In this document: piece by piece, positions 45,733 to 54,261 of the stretch | How the letters are laid out: every line of letters starts with the position of its first letter | How positions within the stretch are numbered: position 1 is the stretch's first letter | Assembly: GCA_937858705.1 (NCBI GenBank) | Contig: CALLZM010000021.1 | Location: forward strand, 1 to 64,000 | Length of the DNA stretch: 64,000 nt | Source: an uncultured Candidatus Saccharibacteria bacterium | GTDB lineage: Bacteria > Patescibacteriota > Saccharimonadia > Saccharimonadales > Saccharimonadaceae | Direction of reading: 5' to 3' | Position numbers and translations under genes: made by a program | Notes under the pieces: generated by a model | Told to the model about the DNA's origin: nothing | Databases searched by the model: none | What the model saw: the letters and a program-made list of their open reading frames with translations, nothing else

Positions 45733-45751
45733 CTATATCTTCATCGATACC

Positions 45752-45788
45752 AAAAATCCCCGAACCACTGACAGTCCGGGGATTTTTT
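45752..45788 (+). terminator. Terminator of the S10-spc operon
   Basis: AAAAATCCCCG and CGGGGATTTTTT around a 14-nt loop. It also serves the convergent 45795 gene, since the hairpin carries A runs on the other side. Confidence 0.9.
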
Positions 45789-45794
45789 AGTGTG

Positions 45795-46580
45795 TTATAT
45801 ATGCAACAACTCAGAGCCTACAGCATCCTCAACGGATTGCATATATGCCTCAAGGCCCCTGGTGAGCGGCTGTACCTGGCAGTATTGTTCTGGTCTTTCA
45901 GAAAAGAGAATATCTACTTCTCTCGAAAGAGGCAGCCCTCTCAAAATGTTTCGCAAAGCTTTTCTGGTGGGAACATAGCCATGCACATTGGTCATGCTCA
46001 GTAGTGAGCAGGCCGTGTTTCCTATCTTAGCTCTTTTACGGAGCTCTGTCTGAAACTTGGTATTTGCAATATCTGCGCTGACAATTGCTATCGCGCCAGT
46101 CTCGCATACCTCTCTTGCACAGTCGTAGTTATCTTTATATGACCAATGAGTCGTACTGCGACTTTGTATTTCGCATGCAAAATCGAATTCCAAGTCTCTT
46201 GGAAACAGGCCCATCCTGCCGCGTCTTTCATCAGACGAGAAGAGCGTTTCAAATCTAGTTCTGATTTCCTTGAGCGCTTTATCTGGCGTAGCGCTGTTCA
46301 ATATAGCCTCTCGTGTCACAGTGGAGACCTTGGTGACATTCGGGTTCTGATCTACGCAAATAGTGAAGGACTCTTTCCTGGAATGAGCTAGAGACAGGGC
46401 GTTGCCTAAGCCGCCTACCGCAATAATAAAACCGTAGCTGTCGCCGCCTTTGTAGCACTGTTTGAGAATCGACAAAGGATCATAGTCATTCGAGAACGGA
46501 TAATCGTGAGGAAAAGGACATGCGCCATAATATTTGGGTCTCGCCGCAATATTCTCTTCAAAATTCATGAATGACTTCAT
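45795..46580 (-). CDS. Hypothetical protein, possibly Rossmann-fold
   Basis: 261 aa. GGDSYGFIIAVGGLGNALSL followed by ESFTICVDQNPNV resembles a Rossmann strand, Gly-rich loop and acidic strand end, as in S-adenosylmethionine- or NAD-dependent enzymes. The motifs are not strong enough for an assignment. Several cysteines are scattered. A TAAAAT -10 six nt before the ATG predicts a leaderless mRNA. It interrupts the usual rplO-secY pair. Confidence 0.6.
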   Translation of the reverse strand: MKSFMNFEENIAARPKYYGACPFPHDYPFSNDYDPLSILKQCYKGGDSYGFIIAVGGLGNALSLAHSRKESFTICVDQNPNVTKVSTVTREAILNSATPDKALKEIRTRFETLFSSDERRGRMGLFPRDLEFDFACEIQSRSTTHWSYKDNYDCAREVCETGAIAIVSADIANTKFQTELRKRAKIGNTACSLLSMTNVHGYVPTRKALRNILRGLPLSREVDILFSERPEQYCQVQPLTRGLEAYMQSVEDAVGSELLHI

Positions 46581-46650
46581 TAGGATATTTTACCACGAAA
46601 CAGCATCTTTTGCAATAACCGCACACTTCTCTACGCATGGGGAATTAATT

Positions 46651-46680
46651 TTGTGAAATCATCGCAGTTTGATGTATAAT
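46651..46680 (+). promoter_or_regulatory. Promoter of secY
   Basis: TTGTGA (46651-46656), 18 nt, TATAAT (46675-46680). Confidence 0.7.
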
Positions 46681-46721
46681 GGTAGAGAATATTCCGAGAT
46701 GTAAGAGAGGCTTTAAGTAAC

Positions 46722-48131
46722 ATGAACTGGAAAATTATCTTCAAATCACTAAAAAACCGCGACATGCTGCGCAATTTAGGCATAGTATTGGGCCTCATTG
46801 TTGCTTATCGTTTTTTGGCGCATATACCAATCCCTATCGCCGAGCCAACTCAGCTAAAGACTATCGTCAATAGCCTCGTTAGTGGCAATGATTTCGGCAA
46901 TTTCCTCAATCTCATGTCTGGTGGCGCCCTCGCGAGTTTTTCGATCGTCCTCATCGGTCTGTCGCCCTTCATTACCGCAAGTATCATCTCGCAGCTGCTC
47001 ACTAAAGCCATTCCTCGCCTTGAAGAGCTTCATAAAGACGGCGAGTCGGGTCGGCGAAAAATCCAGCAATGGACAAGGATCGCCAGTGTTCCACTCGCTA
47101 TCCTTCAGTCAATTGCTATTATTTATGTATTGAGACAAAGCGTTCTCGCGGGCGCTACTACTGGTGCACTCGACTCATCACTCATGGATTGGGTGGTTGC
47201 TGTTACTGCTATGACAGCGGGCGCTACACTTCTTATGTGGTTTGGCGAGCTCATTACTGAGCAAAGTGTCGGCAACGGTATCAGTCTTCTCATTTTTGCC
47301 GGTATCATTAGTCAGTTGCCGCAAACGCTAGGGACCATTATCGGCTCGTTGCTCGATACCAGCGCTGGTGGCCTCAGTGTCTTTGGTTGGTTTACGCTAC
47401 CGATCAATCCCACTGCCTTCTGGGTGGTTCTCTCTCTAGCAATAGTCGGTTTGATTGCGCTGTATCTGCTGGTGAAGATCAATGAGTCTCAACGCATTAT
47501 CACCATCAACTATGCCAAGAGGGTCGGTGGCAACAGCGCATACGGTGGTATCAAAAGCATCCTACCGCTTAAACTTATCGCTGCTGGTGTTATCCCAATC
47601 ATTTTTGCCGTTGCGTTCCTCAGCCTTCCGGCTTTTCTTGGACAAGTATTGAAAGCTACAGGCAATGAAGCATACGCTGGTGTGGCGAACAATCTCACGA
47701 CCTGGTTCCAATCGCCAGATGCTACTGCTTTCGCAAATGGCGGCTGGGAAGTTGCCATTTATCCCGCAGCGTACTTCCTGCTTGTCGTAGCGTTTACCTT
47801 CTTCTATACAGGTATCGTCTTTAACTCAAAAGAGATATCTGAGAACCTCCAGAAGCAAGGCGGATTTATCGAGGGTGTTCGACCTGGTATACAAACCGAA
47901 AAATATCTCACACAGACCATGAATCGTCTTGTGCTCTTTGGCTCCATTGCCCTCGGCTTGATTGCAATATTGCCTTACACAATTGAGTTCGTCTTTGCCC
48001 AGCTCGGCATTCAGGCGCAAGGCCTCGCTATCGGTGGTACTGGACTCCTCATTGTCGTATCGGTTGGTCTTGAAACGCTGCGACAGATCAATTCGCGGGC
48101 GCTCATGGTCACTTACGACGAATATAAATAG
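46722..48131 (+). CDS. secY: Protein translocase subunit SecY
   Basis: 469 aa with ten predicted membrane segments. The plug region (NDFGNFLNLMSGGALASFSI), LGLSPFITASI-type motif IGLSPFITASIISQLL, and the cytoplasmic loop GFIEGVRPG are recognisable. It forms the Sec channel. AAGAGAGGCTTTAAG precedes the ATG. adk and map, often next in line, are absent. A leftward promoter lies past its stop. Confidence 0.98.
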   Translation: MNWKIIFKSLKNRDMLRNLGIVLGLIVAYRFLAHIPIPIAEPTQLKTIVNSLVSGNDFGNFLNLMSGGALASFSIVLIGLSPFITASIISQLLTKAIPRLEELHKDGESGRRKIQQWTRIASVPLAILQSIAIIYVLRQSVLAGATTGALDSSLMDWVVAVTAMTAGATLLMWFGELITEQSVGNGISLLIFAGIISQLPQTLGTIIGSLLDTSAGGLSVFGWFTLPINPTAFWVVLSLAIVGLIALYLLVKINESQRIITINYAKRVGGNSAYGGIKSILPLKLIAAGVIPIIFAVAFLSLPAFLGQVLKATGNEAYAGVANNLTTWFQSPDATAFANGGWEVAIYPAAYFLLVVAFTFFYTGIVFNSKEISENLQKQGGFIEGVRPGIQTEKYLTQTMNRLVLFGSIALGLIAILPYTIEFVFAQLGIQAQGLAIGGTGLLIVVSVGLETLRQINSRALMVTYDEYK

Positions 48132-48188
48132 AGAAGTGCAGACTGCCCCTCAAAGGTAAACCCTCGAATACAATAGGCATATCTTTTC

Positions 48189-48218
48189 ATTATAGCATAA
48201 GCTGTATATATTTGTCAA
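48189..48218 (-). promoter_or_regulatory. Leftward consensus promoter antisense to secY
   Basis: On the minus strand TTGACA (48213-48218), 18 nt, TATAAT (48189-48194), followed by GAAAAGATA as at 13197. No leftward gene follows; transcription would run into secY in antisense. Confidence 0.55.
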
Positions 48219-48243
48219 TAGAGAAAAAACTCATGAAAACCCC

Positions 48244-48272
48244 TTGTACTCTACCAGAAATTGCTGTATAAT
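48244..48272 (+). promoter_or_regulatory. Promoter of the infA-alpha operon
   Basis: TTGTAC (48244-48249), 17 nt, TATAAT (48267-48272). The leader is very short (about 9 nt) before infA. Confidence 0.7.
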
Positions 48273-48287
48273 TAACAATTGTAACTT

Positions 48288-48512
48288 ATGGCGAGTCAAA
48301 AGGAAGTAATTCGGTTGCAAGGTAAGGTAGTGGAAGCACTGCCTAATACTCAATTCCGGGTTGAACTAGAGAATGGCCTTAGTATCATCGCCCACATTAG
48401 CGGTAAGATGCGCAAGCATTATATCCGTCTTGTGCCAGGCGATCGCGTGGAAGTAGAGCTAACCCCTTACGATCTCACGAAGGGCAGAATCGTCTTCCGC
48501 GCAAAAGAGTAA
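48288..48512 (+). CDS. infA: Translation initiation factor IF-1
   Basis: 74 aa OB-fold protein: [36 protein letters not shown] and [11 protein letters not shown] are typical. It blocks the A site during initiation. It has no clear Shine-Dalgarno. It heads the alpha operon. Confidence 0.98.
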   Translation: MASQKEVIRLQGKVVEALPNTQFRVELENGLSIIAHISGKMRKHYIRLVPGDRVEVELTPYDLTKGRIVFRAKE

Positions 48513-48555
48513 TAAACGATAATGGGTTTTACCCAGGAAGGATTTTTAAGAACTC

Positions 48556-48672
48556 ATGAAAGTTCGTGCGAGTGTCAAAAAAATCAGTCCCGATGACCAA
48601 TTGGTTCGCCGCAAAGGCCGCCTCCGCGTCATCAACAAGAAAAAACCTAAGAATAAGCAAAGGCAGGGTTAA
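48556..48672 (+). CDS. rpmJ: Ribosomal protein L36, zinc-free form
   Basis: 38 aa, beginning [10 protein letters not shown] and ending [10 protein letters not shown]. The zinc ligands of the usual form (C11, C14, C27 and H32) are Ser, Asp/Gln, Asn and Asn here. CAGGAAGGATTT precedes the ATG. The place between infA and rpsM is the classical one. Confidence 0.95.
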   Translation: MKVRASVKKISPDDQLVRRKGRLRVINKKKPKNKQRQG

Positions 48673-48674
48673 GC

Positions 48675-49061
48675 ATGGCTCGAATTGCTGGGGTAGTTAT
48701 CCCATCAGAGAAGCAAGTGCAAATCGCTCTTACCTATATATATGGTATTGGGCCGAAGCACGCTTCGAGCATCCTTGCGGCGGCTAAAATAGAGCCGACC
48801 ACTCGGGTGAAAGATCTCACCGAGGCTGAAGAACAAAAGCTACGCGATATTATCGACAGCGAATACACCGTGGAAGGTGATCTCCAGCGCTTGGTAACAA
48901 ATAATATTAAGCGCTTGAAAGATGTGAACGCCTATCGCGGTCTTCGCCACAAATCAGGGCTCCCAACCAGGGGCCAGCGAACCCGAACGAACGCACGAAC
49001 TCGTAAGGGTAGAGCCGTCGCTGTTGGCGGCGCGCAACCTAAAGCAGCAAGTAAGACATAA
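48675..49061 (+). CDS. rpsM: Ribosomal protein S13
   Basis: 128 aa. [21 protein letters not shown] and [20 protein letters not shown] are diagnostic. It forms bridges with the 50S subunit. Confidence 0.98.
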   Translation: MARIAGVVIPSEKQVQIALTYIYGIGPKHASSILAAAKIEPTTRVKDLTEAEEQKLRDIIDSEYTVEGDLQRLVTNNIKRLKDVNAYRGLRHKSGLPTRGQRTRTNARTRKGRAVAVGGAQPKAASKT

Positions 49062-49076
49062 AGAAAGGATATTGAT

Positions 49077-49469
49077 ATGGCAGAAGCAAAAGTTTCAACC
49101 AAGAAAAAACAGCGCCGATCAGTTCCATCTGGTCAGCTGCATATTCAAGCAACATTTAACAACACCATCGTGACATTCGCCGATAAAAAAGGCAATGTCC
49201 TCACCGCTTCGAGCGCTGGTGCGTGCGGATTCCGCGGCTCAAAGAAAGGCACTGCGTATGCGGCACAAGTTGCTGCTGAAAAAGCTGCCGAAGCAGCCAA
49301 ATCGCAGTATGGCCTGAGCTCAGTTGATGTTTTCGTAAAAGGCATAGGACTTGGTCGCGATGCAGCCATCCGTGCCGTGAACGGCCTCGACATGGCTGTC
49401 AATAGCATCAAAGATGTAACTGGTGTACCTCACGGTGGCGTACGACCACGAAAGGCAAGGAGGGCGTAA
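49077..49469 (+). CDS. rpsK: Ribosomal protein S11
   Basis: 130 aa. IQATFNNTIVTFADKKGNVL, and the end PHGGVRPRKARRA with the usual Arg-rich tail, identify it. GAAAGGATATTGAT precedes it. Confidence 0.98.
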   Translation: MAEAKVSTKKKQRRSVPSGQLHIQATFNNTIVTFADKKGNVLTASSAGACGFRGSKKGTAYAAQVAAEKAAEAAKSQYGLSSVDVFVKGIGLGRDAAIRAVNGLDMAVNSIKDVTGVPHGGVRPRKARRA

Positions 49470-49471
49470 TC

Positions 49472-50089
49472 ATGGCTAGAGATACTTCACCAATCGTCAA
49501 ACAAAGCCGTCGTGAAGGCTATGCGCTTCATCCGAAGGCACATAAAGTTATGGCTCGCAAGAGCGGCATTCCAGGCCAGCATGGTCAAGGCCGTCAAGGC
49601 AAAATGAGCATGTACGCAACGCAGCTTCGTGAAAAGCAAAAAGTTCGACGAACTTACGGTCTTCTCGAAAAGCAATTTGCTAAACTCATGAAAGAAGCGA
49701 GCAAGCGACAGGGCTTGGCAGGCGAAAACTTGCTGGAACTACTTGAGCGCCGGCTCGACAATGCCGTCTACCGCGCAGGGTTTGCAACCAGCCGCCGTGG
49801 AGCTCGACAACTCGTGAGCCACGGTCACTTCCTGCTGAATGGTCGCCGTGTTGACATTCCGTCAATTCGCTTGAATCCTGGCGATAAAATTGCCGTCCGG
49901 CCAAAAAGCACTAAGTCTGGCTACTTTACGCAAATCGACACCGTCTACGGCAACACTTCACAGCAGCCGCTCAGCTGGCTAAAAAGCGATGTTAAGAAGC
50001 TTGCAATCGAAGTGACTGGCAAACCAAAACGCGAAGAAGCCGAGCCAGATATCAATGAACAGCTAATCGTTGAGTATTACTCACGCTAA
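49472..50089 (+). CDS. rpsD: Ribosomal protein S4, zinc-free form
   Basis: 205 aa. MARDTSPIVKQSRREGYAL replaces the Cys-x2-Cys of zinc-binding S4 with Val and Ser. The S4 RNA-binding domain (RLDNAVYRAGFATSRRGARQ, VSHGHFLLNGRRVDIPS) is complete. It nucleates 16S assembly and may repress the alpha operon. Confidence 0.98.
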   Translation: MARDTSPIVKQSRREGYALHPKAHKVMARKSGIPGQHGQGRQGKMSMYATQLREKQKVRRTYGLLEKQFAKLMKEASKRQGLAGENLLELLERRLDNAVYRAGFATSRRGARQLVSHGHFLLNGRRVDIPSIRLNPGDKIAVRPKSTKSGYFTQIDTVYGNTSQQPLSWLKSDVKKLAIEVTGKPKREEAEPDINEQLIVEYYSR

Positions 50090-50111
50090 AATAGGGTAAG
50101 GAGATTTACAC

Positions 50112-51035
50112 ATGTCTACACTAATTCACAACCCAGCGCTAGCTCGCATTGATGATATCGACACCAATACTGCATCGTTCGTCATCGAACCTTTGCAGGC
50201 GGGCTATGGCAACACTCTTGGCAACAGCCTCCGTCGTGTTTTGCTTTCAAGCATCGAGGGCGCTTCTATTGTTGCATTCAAAATCGAAGGAGTCACACAC
50301 GAGTTCACTACTGTGCCGGGTGTTAAAGAAGATGTCATTGACATCATGCTAAACCTTAAGGGCGTTGACTTTGTCTTGCATAGCGAGAACGCAGTCGAAC
50401 TACAGATCGTCAAGAAAGGCGCAGGAGAGGTTAAGGCAAGCGATATTCAAACAACAGCCGATGTTGAAGTCGTCAACCAAGACCATGTCATCTGTACTAT
50501 CGACGATCCAAAGCAGTCGATGAACATGACTATCGTTGTCGAAAATGGCCGCGGATACAAGACTATCGAAGAAGCCAGCACTGACCGGCTTCACAGCGAT
50601 ATGATCGCGCTTGACGCTATGTTCAACCCAGTGCAGCGCGTCCGCTACAAGGTGGACAACACTCGAGTTGGTCAAGAAACCGACCTCGACAAGCTAGAGC
50701 TGACTGTTGAAACAAATGGCGCTATTAGTCCAAGAGACGCATTTGAGCAAGCTGCTGCTATCTTGGTGAACCAATATACAGCACTCGCCGGCAGCACAAC
50801 TGTTGCTGCTGCACCAGCGCTTGGTCAAGATGACGAAAGCGATGACAGCAACCTGAACATGCCTATCGAAGACCTCAATTTGAGCGCACGCACAGCTAAC
50901 GCGCTTGTCAATAATGACATTCGCACTGTTCACGATCTTGTTACTCTAAGCGAGCAAGATCTTCGCGAACTAAAGGGCTTTGGCTCAAAAGCATTCGACG
51001 AAGTGCGAGATAAGCTCGCGGAGTTGGAGTTCTAA
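50112..51035 (+). CDS. rpoA: RNA polymerase subunit alpha
   Basis: 307 aa. The N-terminal dimerisation domain has GYGNTLGNSLRRVLLSSIEG and VTHEFTTVPGVKEDV. A linker with acidic residues leads to the C-terminal domain (about 250-307; LNLSARTANALVNNDIRTV, with the Arg that contacts UP elements). GGAGATTTACAC precedes the ATG. Confidence 0.98.
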   Translation: MSTLIHNPALARIDDIDTNTASFVIEPLQAGYGNTLGNSLRRVLLSSIEGASIVAFKIEGVTHEFTTVPGVKEDVIDIMLNLKGVDFVLHSENAVELQIVKKGAGEVKASDIQTTADVEVVNQDHVICTIDDPKQSMNMTIVVENGRGYKTIEEASTDRLHSDMIALDAMFNPVQRVRYKVDNTRVGQETDLDKLELTVETNGAISPRDAFEQAAAILVNQYTALAGSTTVAAAPALGQDDESDDSNLNMPIEDLNLSARTANALVNNDIRTVHDLVTLSEQDLRELKGFGSKAFDEVRDKLAELEF

Positions 51036-51036
51036 T

Positions 51037-51426
51037 ATGCATAGACACGGATACAAAGGGCGAAAGTTCGGCCGCGAGCGAGATCAGCGCAAGGCGCTTA
51101 TCAAAGGGCTTGCGACGAGCTTGGTCCTTCACGGTAAAATCGAGACCACTTTCCCGAAAGCGAAAGAACTCGTTCGCTATATAGAAAAACTAATCACCAA
51201 GGCTAAAAAGGGCGACCTTGCCAACCGTCGAGCAGTCATTGCTGGGCTTAGCACGCAAGAAGCTGCCTTCAAACTCGTTGACGAAATCGCACCTCAGCTT
51301 ACCGCTCGCAATAGTGGTCATGTACGAGTAAAGCGAACCCGACTTCGCGTTGGTGACGCTGCGCAGATGGCAACCATTGAGTTTGTCGACGAGCTCAAGC
51401 CAAGCGAGAAAGGAGAAGGTAAATAA
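51037..51426 (+). CDS. rplQ: Ribosomal protein L17
   Basis: 129 aa from the ATG one nt past the rpoA stop. MHRHGYKGRKFGRERDQRKAL and LVLHGKIETTFPKAKELV are typical. Confidence 0.97.
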   Translation: MHRHGYKGRKFGRERDQRKALIKGLATSLVLHGKIETTFPKAKELVRYIEKLITKAKKGDLANRRAVIAGLSTQEAAFKLVDEIAPQLTARNSGHVRVKRTRLRVGDAAQMATIEFVDELKPSEKGEGK

Positions 51427-51858
51427 ATGAAAACCTTTTCTCAAAAACCTGCCGATGTTTCGAGGCGCTGGATTCTCATTGATGCATCTACTGCTCCTCT
51501 TGGACGAGTAGCTACTGAGATTGCCAAATACCTCATCGGTAAATATAAGCCAACCTACACTCCGCATGTAGATGGCGGCGACTATGTTGTTGTTATCAAC
51601 GCCGCTAAAGTTCCAGCGACTGGCGACAAAGAGCTTCAGAAAAAGTATTACCGACACAGTGGTTTCCCTGGTGGTATTTACGACGCGCGACTTGAAGAAG
51701 TTCGCGAGAAACATCCAGAGCGAATTATCGAAGCAGCTGTTAAGGGTATGATTCCGAAAAACAAACTTGCAGCAGAGCGCCTAAAGCGACTACGCATCTT
51801 TGCCGACGATAATCACGCTCATACAGCACAACAACCAGAGAAAGTAGAGGTACAGTAA
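51427..51858 (+). CDS. rplM: Ribosomal protein L13
   Basis: 143 aa. RRWILIDASTAPLGRVATEI, and KYYRHSGFPGGIYDARLEE, identify it. GAGAAAGGAGAAGG lies upstream. Confidence 0.97.
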   Translation: MKTFSQKPADVSRRWILIDASTAPLGRVATEIAKYLIGKYKPTYTPHVDGGDYVVVINAAKVPATGDKELQKKYYRHSGFPGGIYDARLEEVREKHPERIIEAAVKGMIPKNKLAAERLKRLRIFADDNHAHTAQQPEKVEVQ

Positions 51859-51859
51859 T

Positions 51860-52258
51860 ATGGCAACCGCATCTTATTTCTACGGTCTTGGTAGGCGAAA
51901 AAGTGCCACCGCTCGCGCTCGACTACTGAAGGGCAAGGGCGCTATCACCATCAACGATAAGCCAGCTGAGGCCTATCTCGATGGCAACAAAACGCTTCTT
52001 GCTGAAATCACCGATCCTCTTGCGCTTGCAGGCAAGCAAAAAGAGTTCGATGTAACTATCCGCGTAAATGGTGGTGGCCTGAGCGGGCAAGTCGATGCTA
52101 TCAAGATGGCAATCGCAAAAGCACTCACTGTTTCAGCACCAGACCTACGAACAAGCCTAAAGAAAGCCGAACTCCTTCGCCGCGATCCTCGCGAAAAAGA
52201 GCGAAAGAAATACGGTCTTCGCAGCGCCCGAAAGCGCGAACAATACTCAAAGCGTTAA
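51860..52258 (+). CDS. rpsI: Ribosomal protein S9
   Basis: 132 aa. YFYGLGRRKSATARARLLKG and the tail KKYGLRSARKREQYSKR, which touches P-site tRNA, are diagnostic. It ends the operon. Confidence 0.98.
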   Translation: MATASYFYGLGRRKSATARARLLKGKGAITINDKPAEAYLDGNKTLLAEITDPLALAGKQKEFDVTIRVNGGGLSGQVDAIKMAIAKALTVSAPDLRTSLKKAELLRRDPREKERKKYGLRSARKREQYSKR

Positions 52259-52278
52259 TCCGCTTCGAGAAAAAGTAC

Positions 52279-52308
52279 AAAAAAGGGAGCCACGACGGCT
52301 CCTTTTTT
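52279..52308 (+). terminator. Terminator of the alpha operon
   Basis: AAAAAAGGGAGCC, loop ACGA, CGGCTCCTTTTTT. The A/T flanks make it work in both directions, serving also the convergent 52320 gene. Confidence 0.92.
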
Positions 52309-52319
52309 GTTGAGATACT

Positions 52320-53036
52320 TTATTTCGGCTGGGGCCAAGTGATATCTTGGTTTAGATACTCTAGGGCGGCCACTACGGGCAATACATCTAGCGGATGTTC
52401 AAAGTCATAGTGCGTATTAGCTTTCCATTCTTCCCAATATTGAGATATATCCTCAGGATTACCGTTTCTGAATACAACTAAACGACCAAGTCCGTGAACT
52501 AAAGCAGTGCGGGCCTCATCTCTGTAGCCCCTCAAGATACTTTCCATTTTCTCCTCTTTATCGACACGACACATACGATATTCACCTGTGCCAACTATTT
52601 GCGTTTCTGGAAGGGTTATGGACTCTGGGTACGGAATATAGTCTTCCCACCATGAAGACAGTCTATCAGATATGGCCATTGCAAGTAGGTGAGTAGGTAT
52701 ATTAGGATTTCCGGTTCTATCCCCCCAGGCAGTAATGATCAGATTCTTTTCATTGCCTTTGTCTATTTGTGATAAAACGAAGGCTGCGACATCATCCTCT
52801 ACTACGCGACTCTCCCTGTCCTGCCTCCTAAATGTTCTCAGTCCGTAATGATACATCATTCGATATATCTCTGAATCATCATCCGGAATAGTCCCTGAAA
52901 CGGCATCAGGGTAGTTTTCAGCAAATGCAGCGATAGCCCCTATGTCAGATATGTACTTCGCCGCATGCTCACCGCCAGAGTCATAAGTATAGAAGCCCCC
53001 CCTATCTCTTTCCGTCAATGGTAGGATTTTTAGCAT
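52320..53036 (-). CDS. Hypothetical protein (238 aa)
   Basis: I do not recognise the family. It is a soluble, acidic, Tyr/Trp-rich protein without membrane segments. A TATATT -10 lies 6 nt before the ATG, predicting a leaderless mRNA. It is convergent with the ribosomal operon and divergent from the pseudouridine synthase. Confidence 0.65.
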   Translation of the reverse strand: MLKILPLTERDRGGFYTYDSGGEHAAKYISDIGAIAAFAENYPDAVSGTIPDDDSEIYRMMYHYGLRTFRRQDRESRVVEDDVAAFVLSQIDKGNEKNLIITAWGDRTGNPNIPTHLLAMAISDRLSSWWEDYIPYPESITLPETQIVGTGEYRMCRVDKEEKMESILRGYRDEARTALVHGLGRLVVFRNGNPEDISQYWEEWKANTHYDFEHPLDVLPVVAALEYLNQDITWPQPK

Positions 53037-53088
53037 TCCCTAAATATACCACCTATTAGCAAAAATAGCAATAGTCGTTCATCTCTGC

Positions 53089-53094
53089 TATAAT
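53089..53094 (+). promoter_or_regulatory. -10 box of the pseudouridine synthase gene
   Basis: TATAAT six nt before the ATG. An AAGGAG lies directly against the start codon, too close to act as a normal Shine-Dalgarno, and would be mostly outside the mRNA. Confidence 0.6.
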
Positions 53095-53100
53095 AAGGAG

Positions 53101-54261
53101 ATGAAAATCCATACGAGCGATGTATTTAGCGTCTTGAAGAAGTTTCAGATTGCTTCAAGTGACCATACTCAGAAAGACATCGACCAGCTAATCGTCAAGC
53201 ATCCTAGCCCTATCAACACTGGGGCGAAGTTTCGTTTTCTCAAAAAGCAGTTTTTGCTACTATTTGACGAAACTGCCGAAGACGATGAGCAGTACATAGA
53301 AAACGAGCTCAAAAAACTTGAGCCAAACTTATATGGTGAATTGCTTGCAAATCCTACGACCGACATTGCGACCCACGGGCTGCCGTATAAAGGCAAGCAC
53401 TGCTACCTGTTTCGTCAAGACAATCAAAAAGTACGGCTCGACCAATACCTTAGTCAACACCACCCGCAGTGGTCAAGAAGTAGTTGGCAAAAACTCATCA
53501 AAAACGGTAAAGTAACTGTCGACGACAAGCAAGTCCTATCACCAAGCTACGAGATAGCGCCAGAAAGTATTGTTGCGTTTGAAGAGCCGAGTGTACATGA
53601 CACTGAAAATAAAGCGTTTCCTATTTTGGAGAAAAACGACCATATTATCGCTATGAATAAGCCTGTCGGAACCTTAACGCATCGTAAAAATGAGCTGAAT
53701 GATGAGTTTACTGTCGCCGATTTTTTCCGAAATTACACAACCGCCGAGCTTGATACCGACCGGCCAGGCATCGTTCATCGTCTCGATCGCGATACTAGCG
53801 GCGTCATCGTTGGTGCACGCGACCAAGCCGCGTTCGACTTGCTAAAAAAAGCGTTCGCCGGCCGCACTGTCACCAAAACTTACTATGCTATCACCGACGG
53901 CATACCTTCGCAATCGCATTTCGTCATAGACTTACCAATTCTTCGCAATAGTAACAAGCCCGGTTCATTCATGGTGCACCCGAGCGGCAAACCCGCTATC
54001 ACTACCGTAAAAGTGCTCGCCACCAAAGATAACCTCAGCCTTTTGCAACTTACGCCAAAAACCGGCCGCACTCATCAGCTACGAGTTCACCTTGCCTATA
54101 TCGGTACACCGATTCATGGCGATCGCCTGTATGGCACGCCGGCTGAGCGAATGTATCTTCATGCGTATTCTCTCGAATTTCCCACGCTAGACGGTAAGCG
54201 CCAGACTGTTGTCGCAGAATTGCCAGAAGAATTTAACGATATAGTACCGTCTCATGAATAA
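53101..54261 (+). CDS. RluD-family pseudouridine synthase with N-terminal extension
   Basis: 386 aa. An S4 domain (about 110-160; VRLDQYLSQHHPQWSRSSWQ) precedes the catalytic domain with HRLDRDTSGVIVGARDQAAF, where the first Asp after HRL is catalytic, and TGRTHQLRVHLAYIGTPIHGD. It isomerises uridines in rRNA or tRNA. About 105 residues at the N-terminus, including an acidic helix, are unlike standard RluD or RluC. The stop overlaps the next gene by 8 nt. Confidence 0.9.
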   Translation: MKIHTSDVFSVLKKFQIASSDHTQKDIDQLIVKHPSPINTGAKFRFLKKQFLLLFDETAEDDEQYIENELKKLEPNLYGELLANPTTDIATHGLPYKGKHCYLFRQDNQKVRLDQYLSQHHPQWSRSSWQKLIKNGKVTVDDKQVLSPSYEIAPESIVAFEEPSVHDTENKAFPILEKNDHIIAMNKPVGTLTHRKNELNDEFTVADFFRNYTTAELDTDRPGIVHRLDRDTSGVIVGARDQAAFDLLKKAFAGRTVTKTYYAITDGIPSQSHFVIDLPILRNSNKPGSFMVHPSGKPAITTVKVLATKDNLSLLQLTPKTGRTHQLRVHLAYIGTPIHGDRLYGTPAERMYLHAYSLEFPTLDGKRQTVVAELPEEFNDIVPSHE

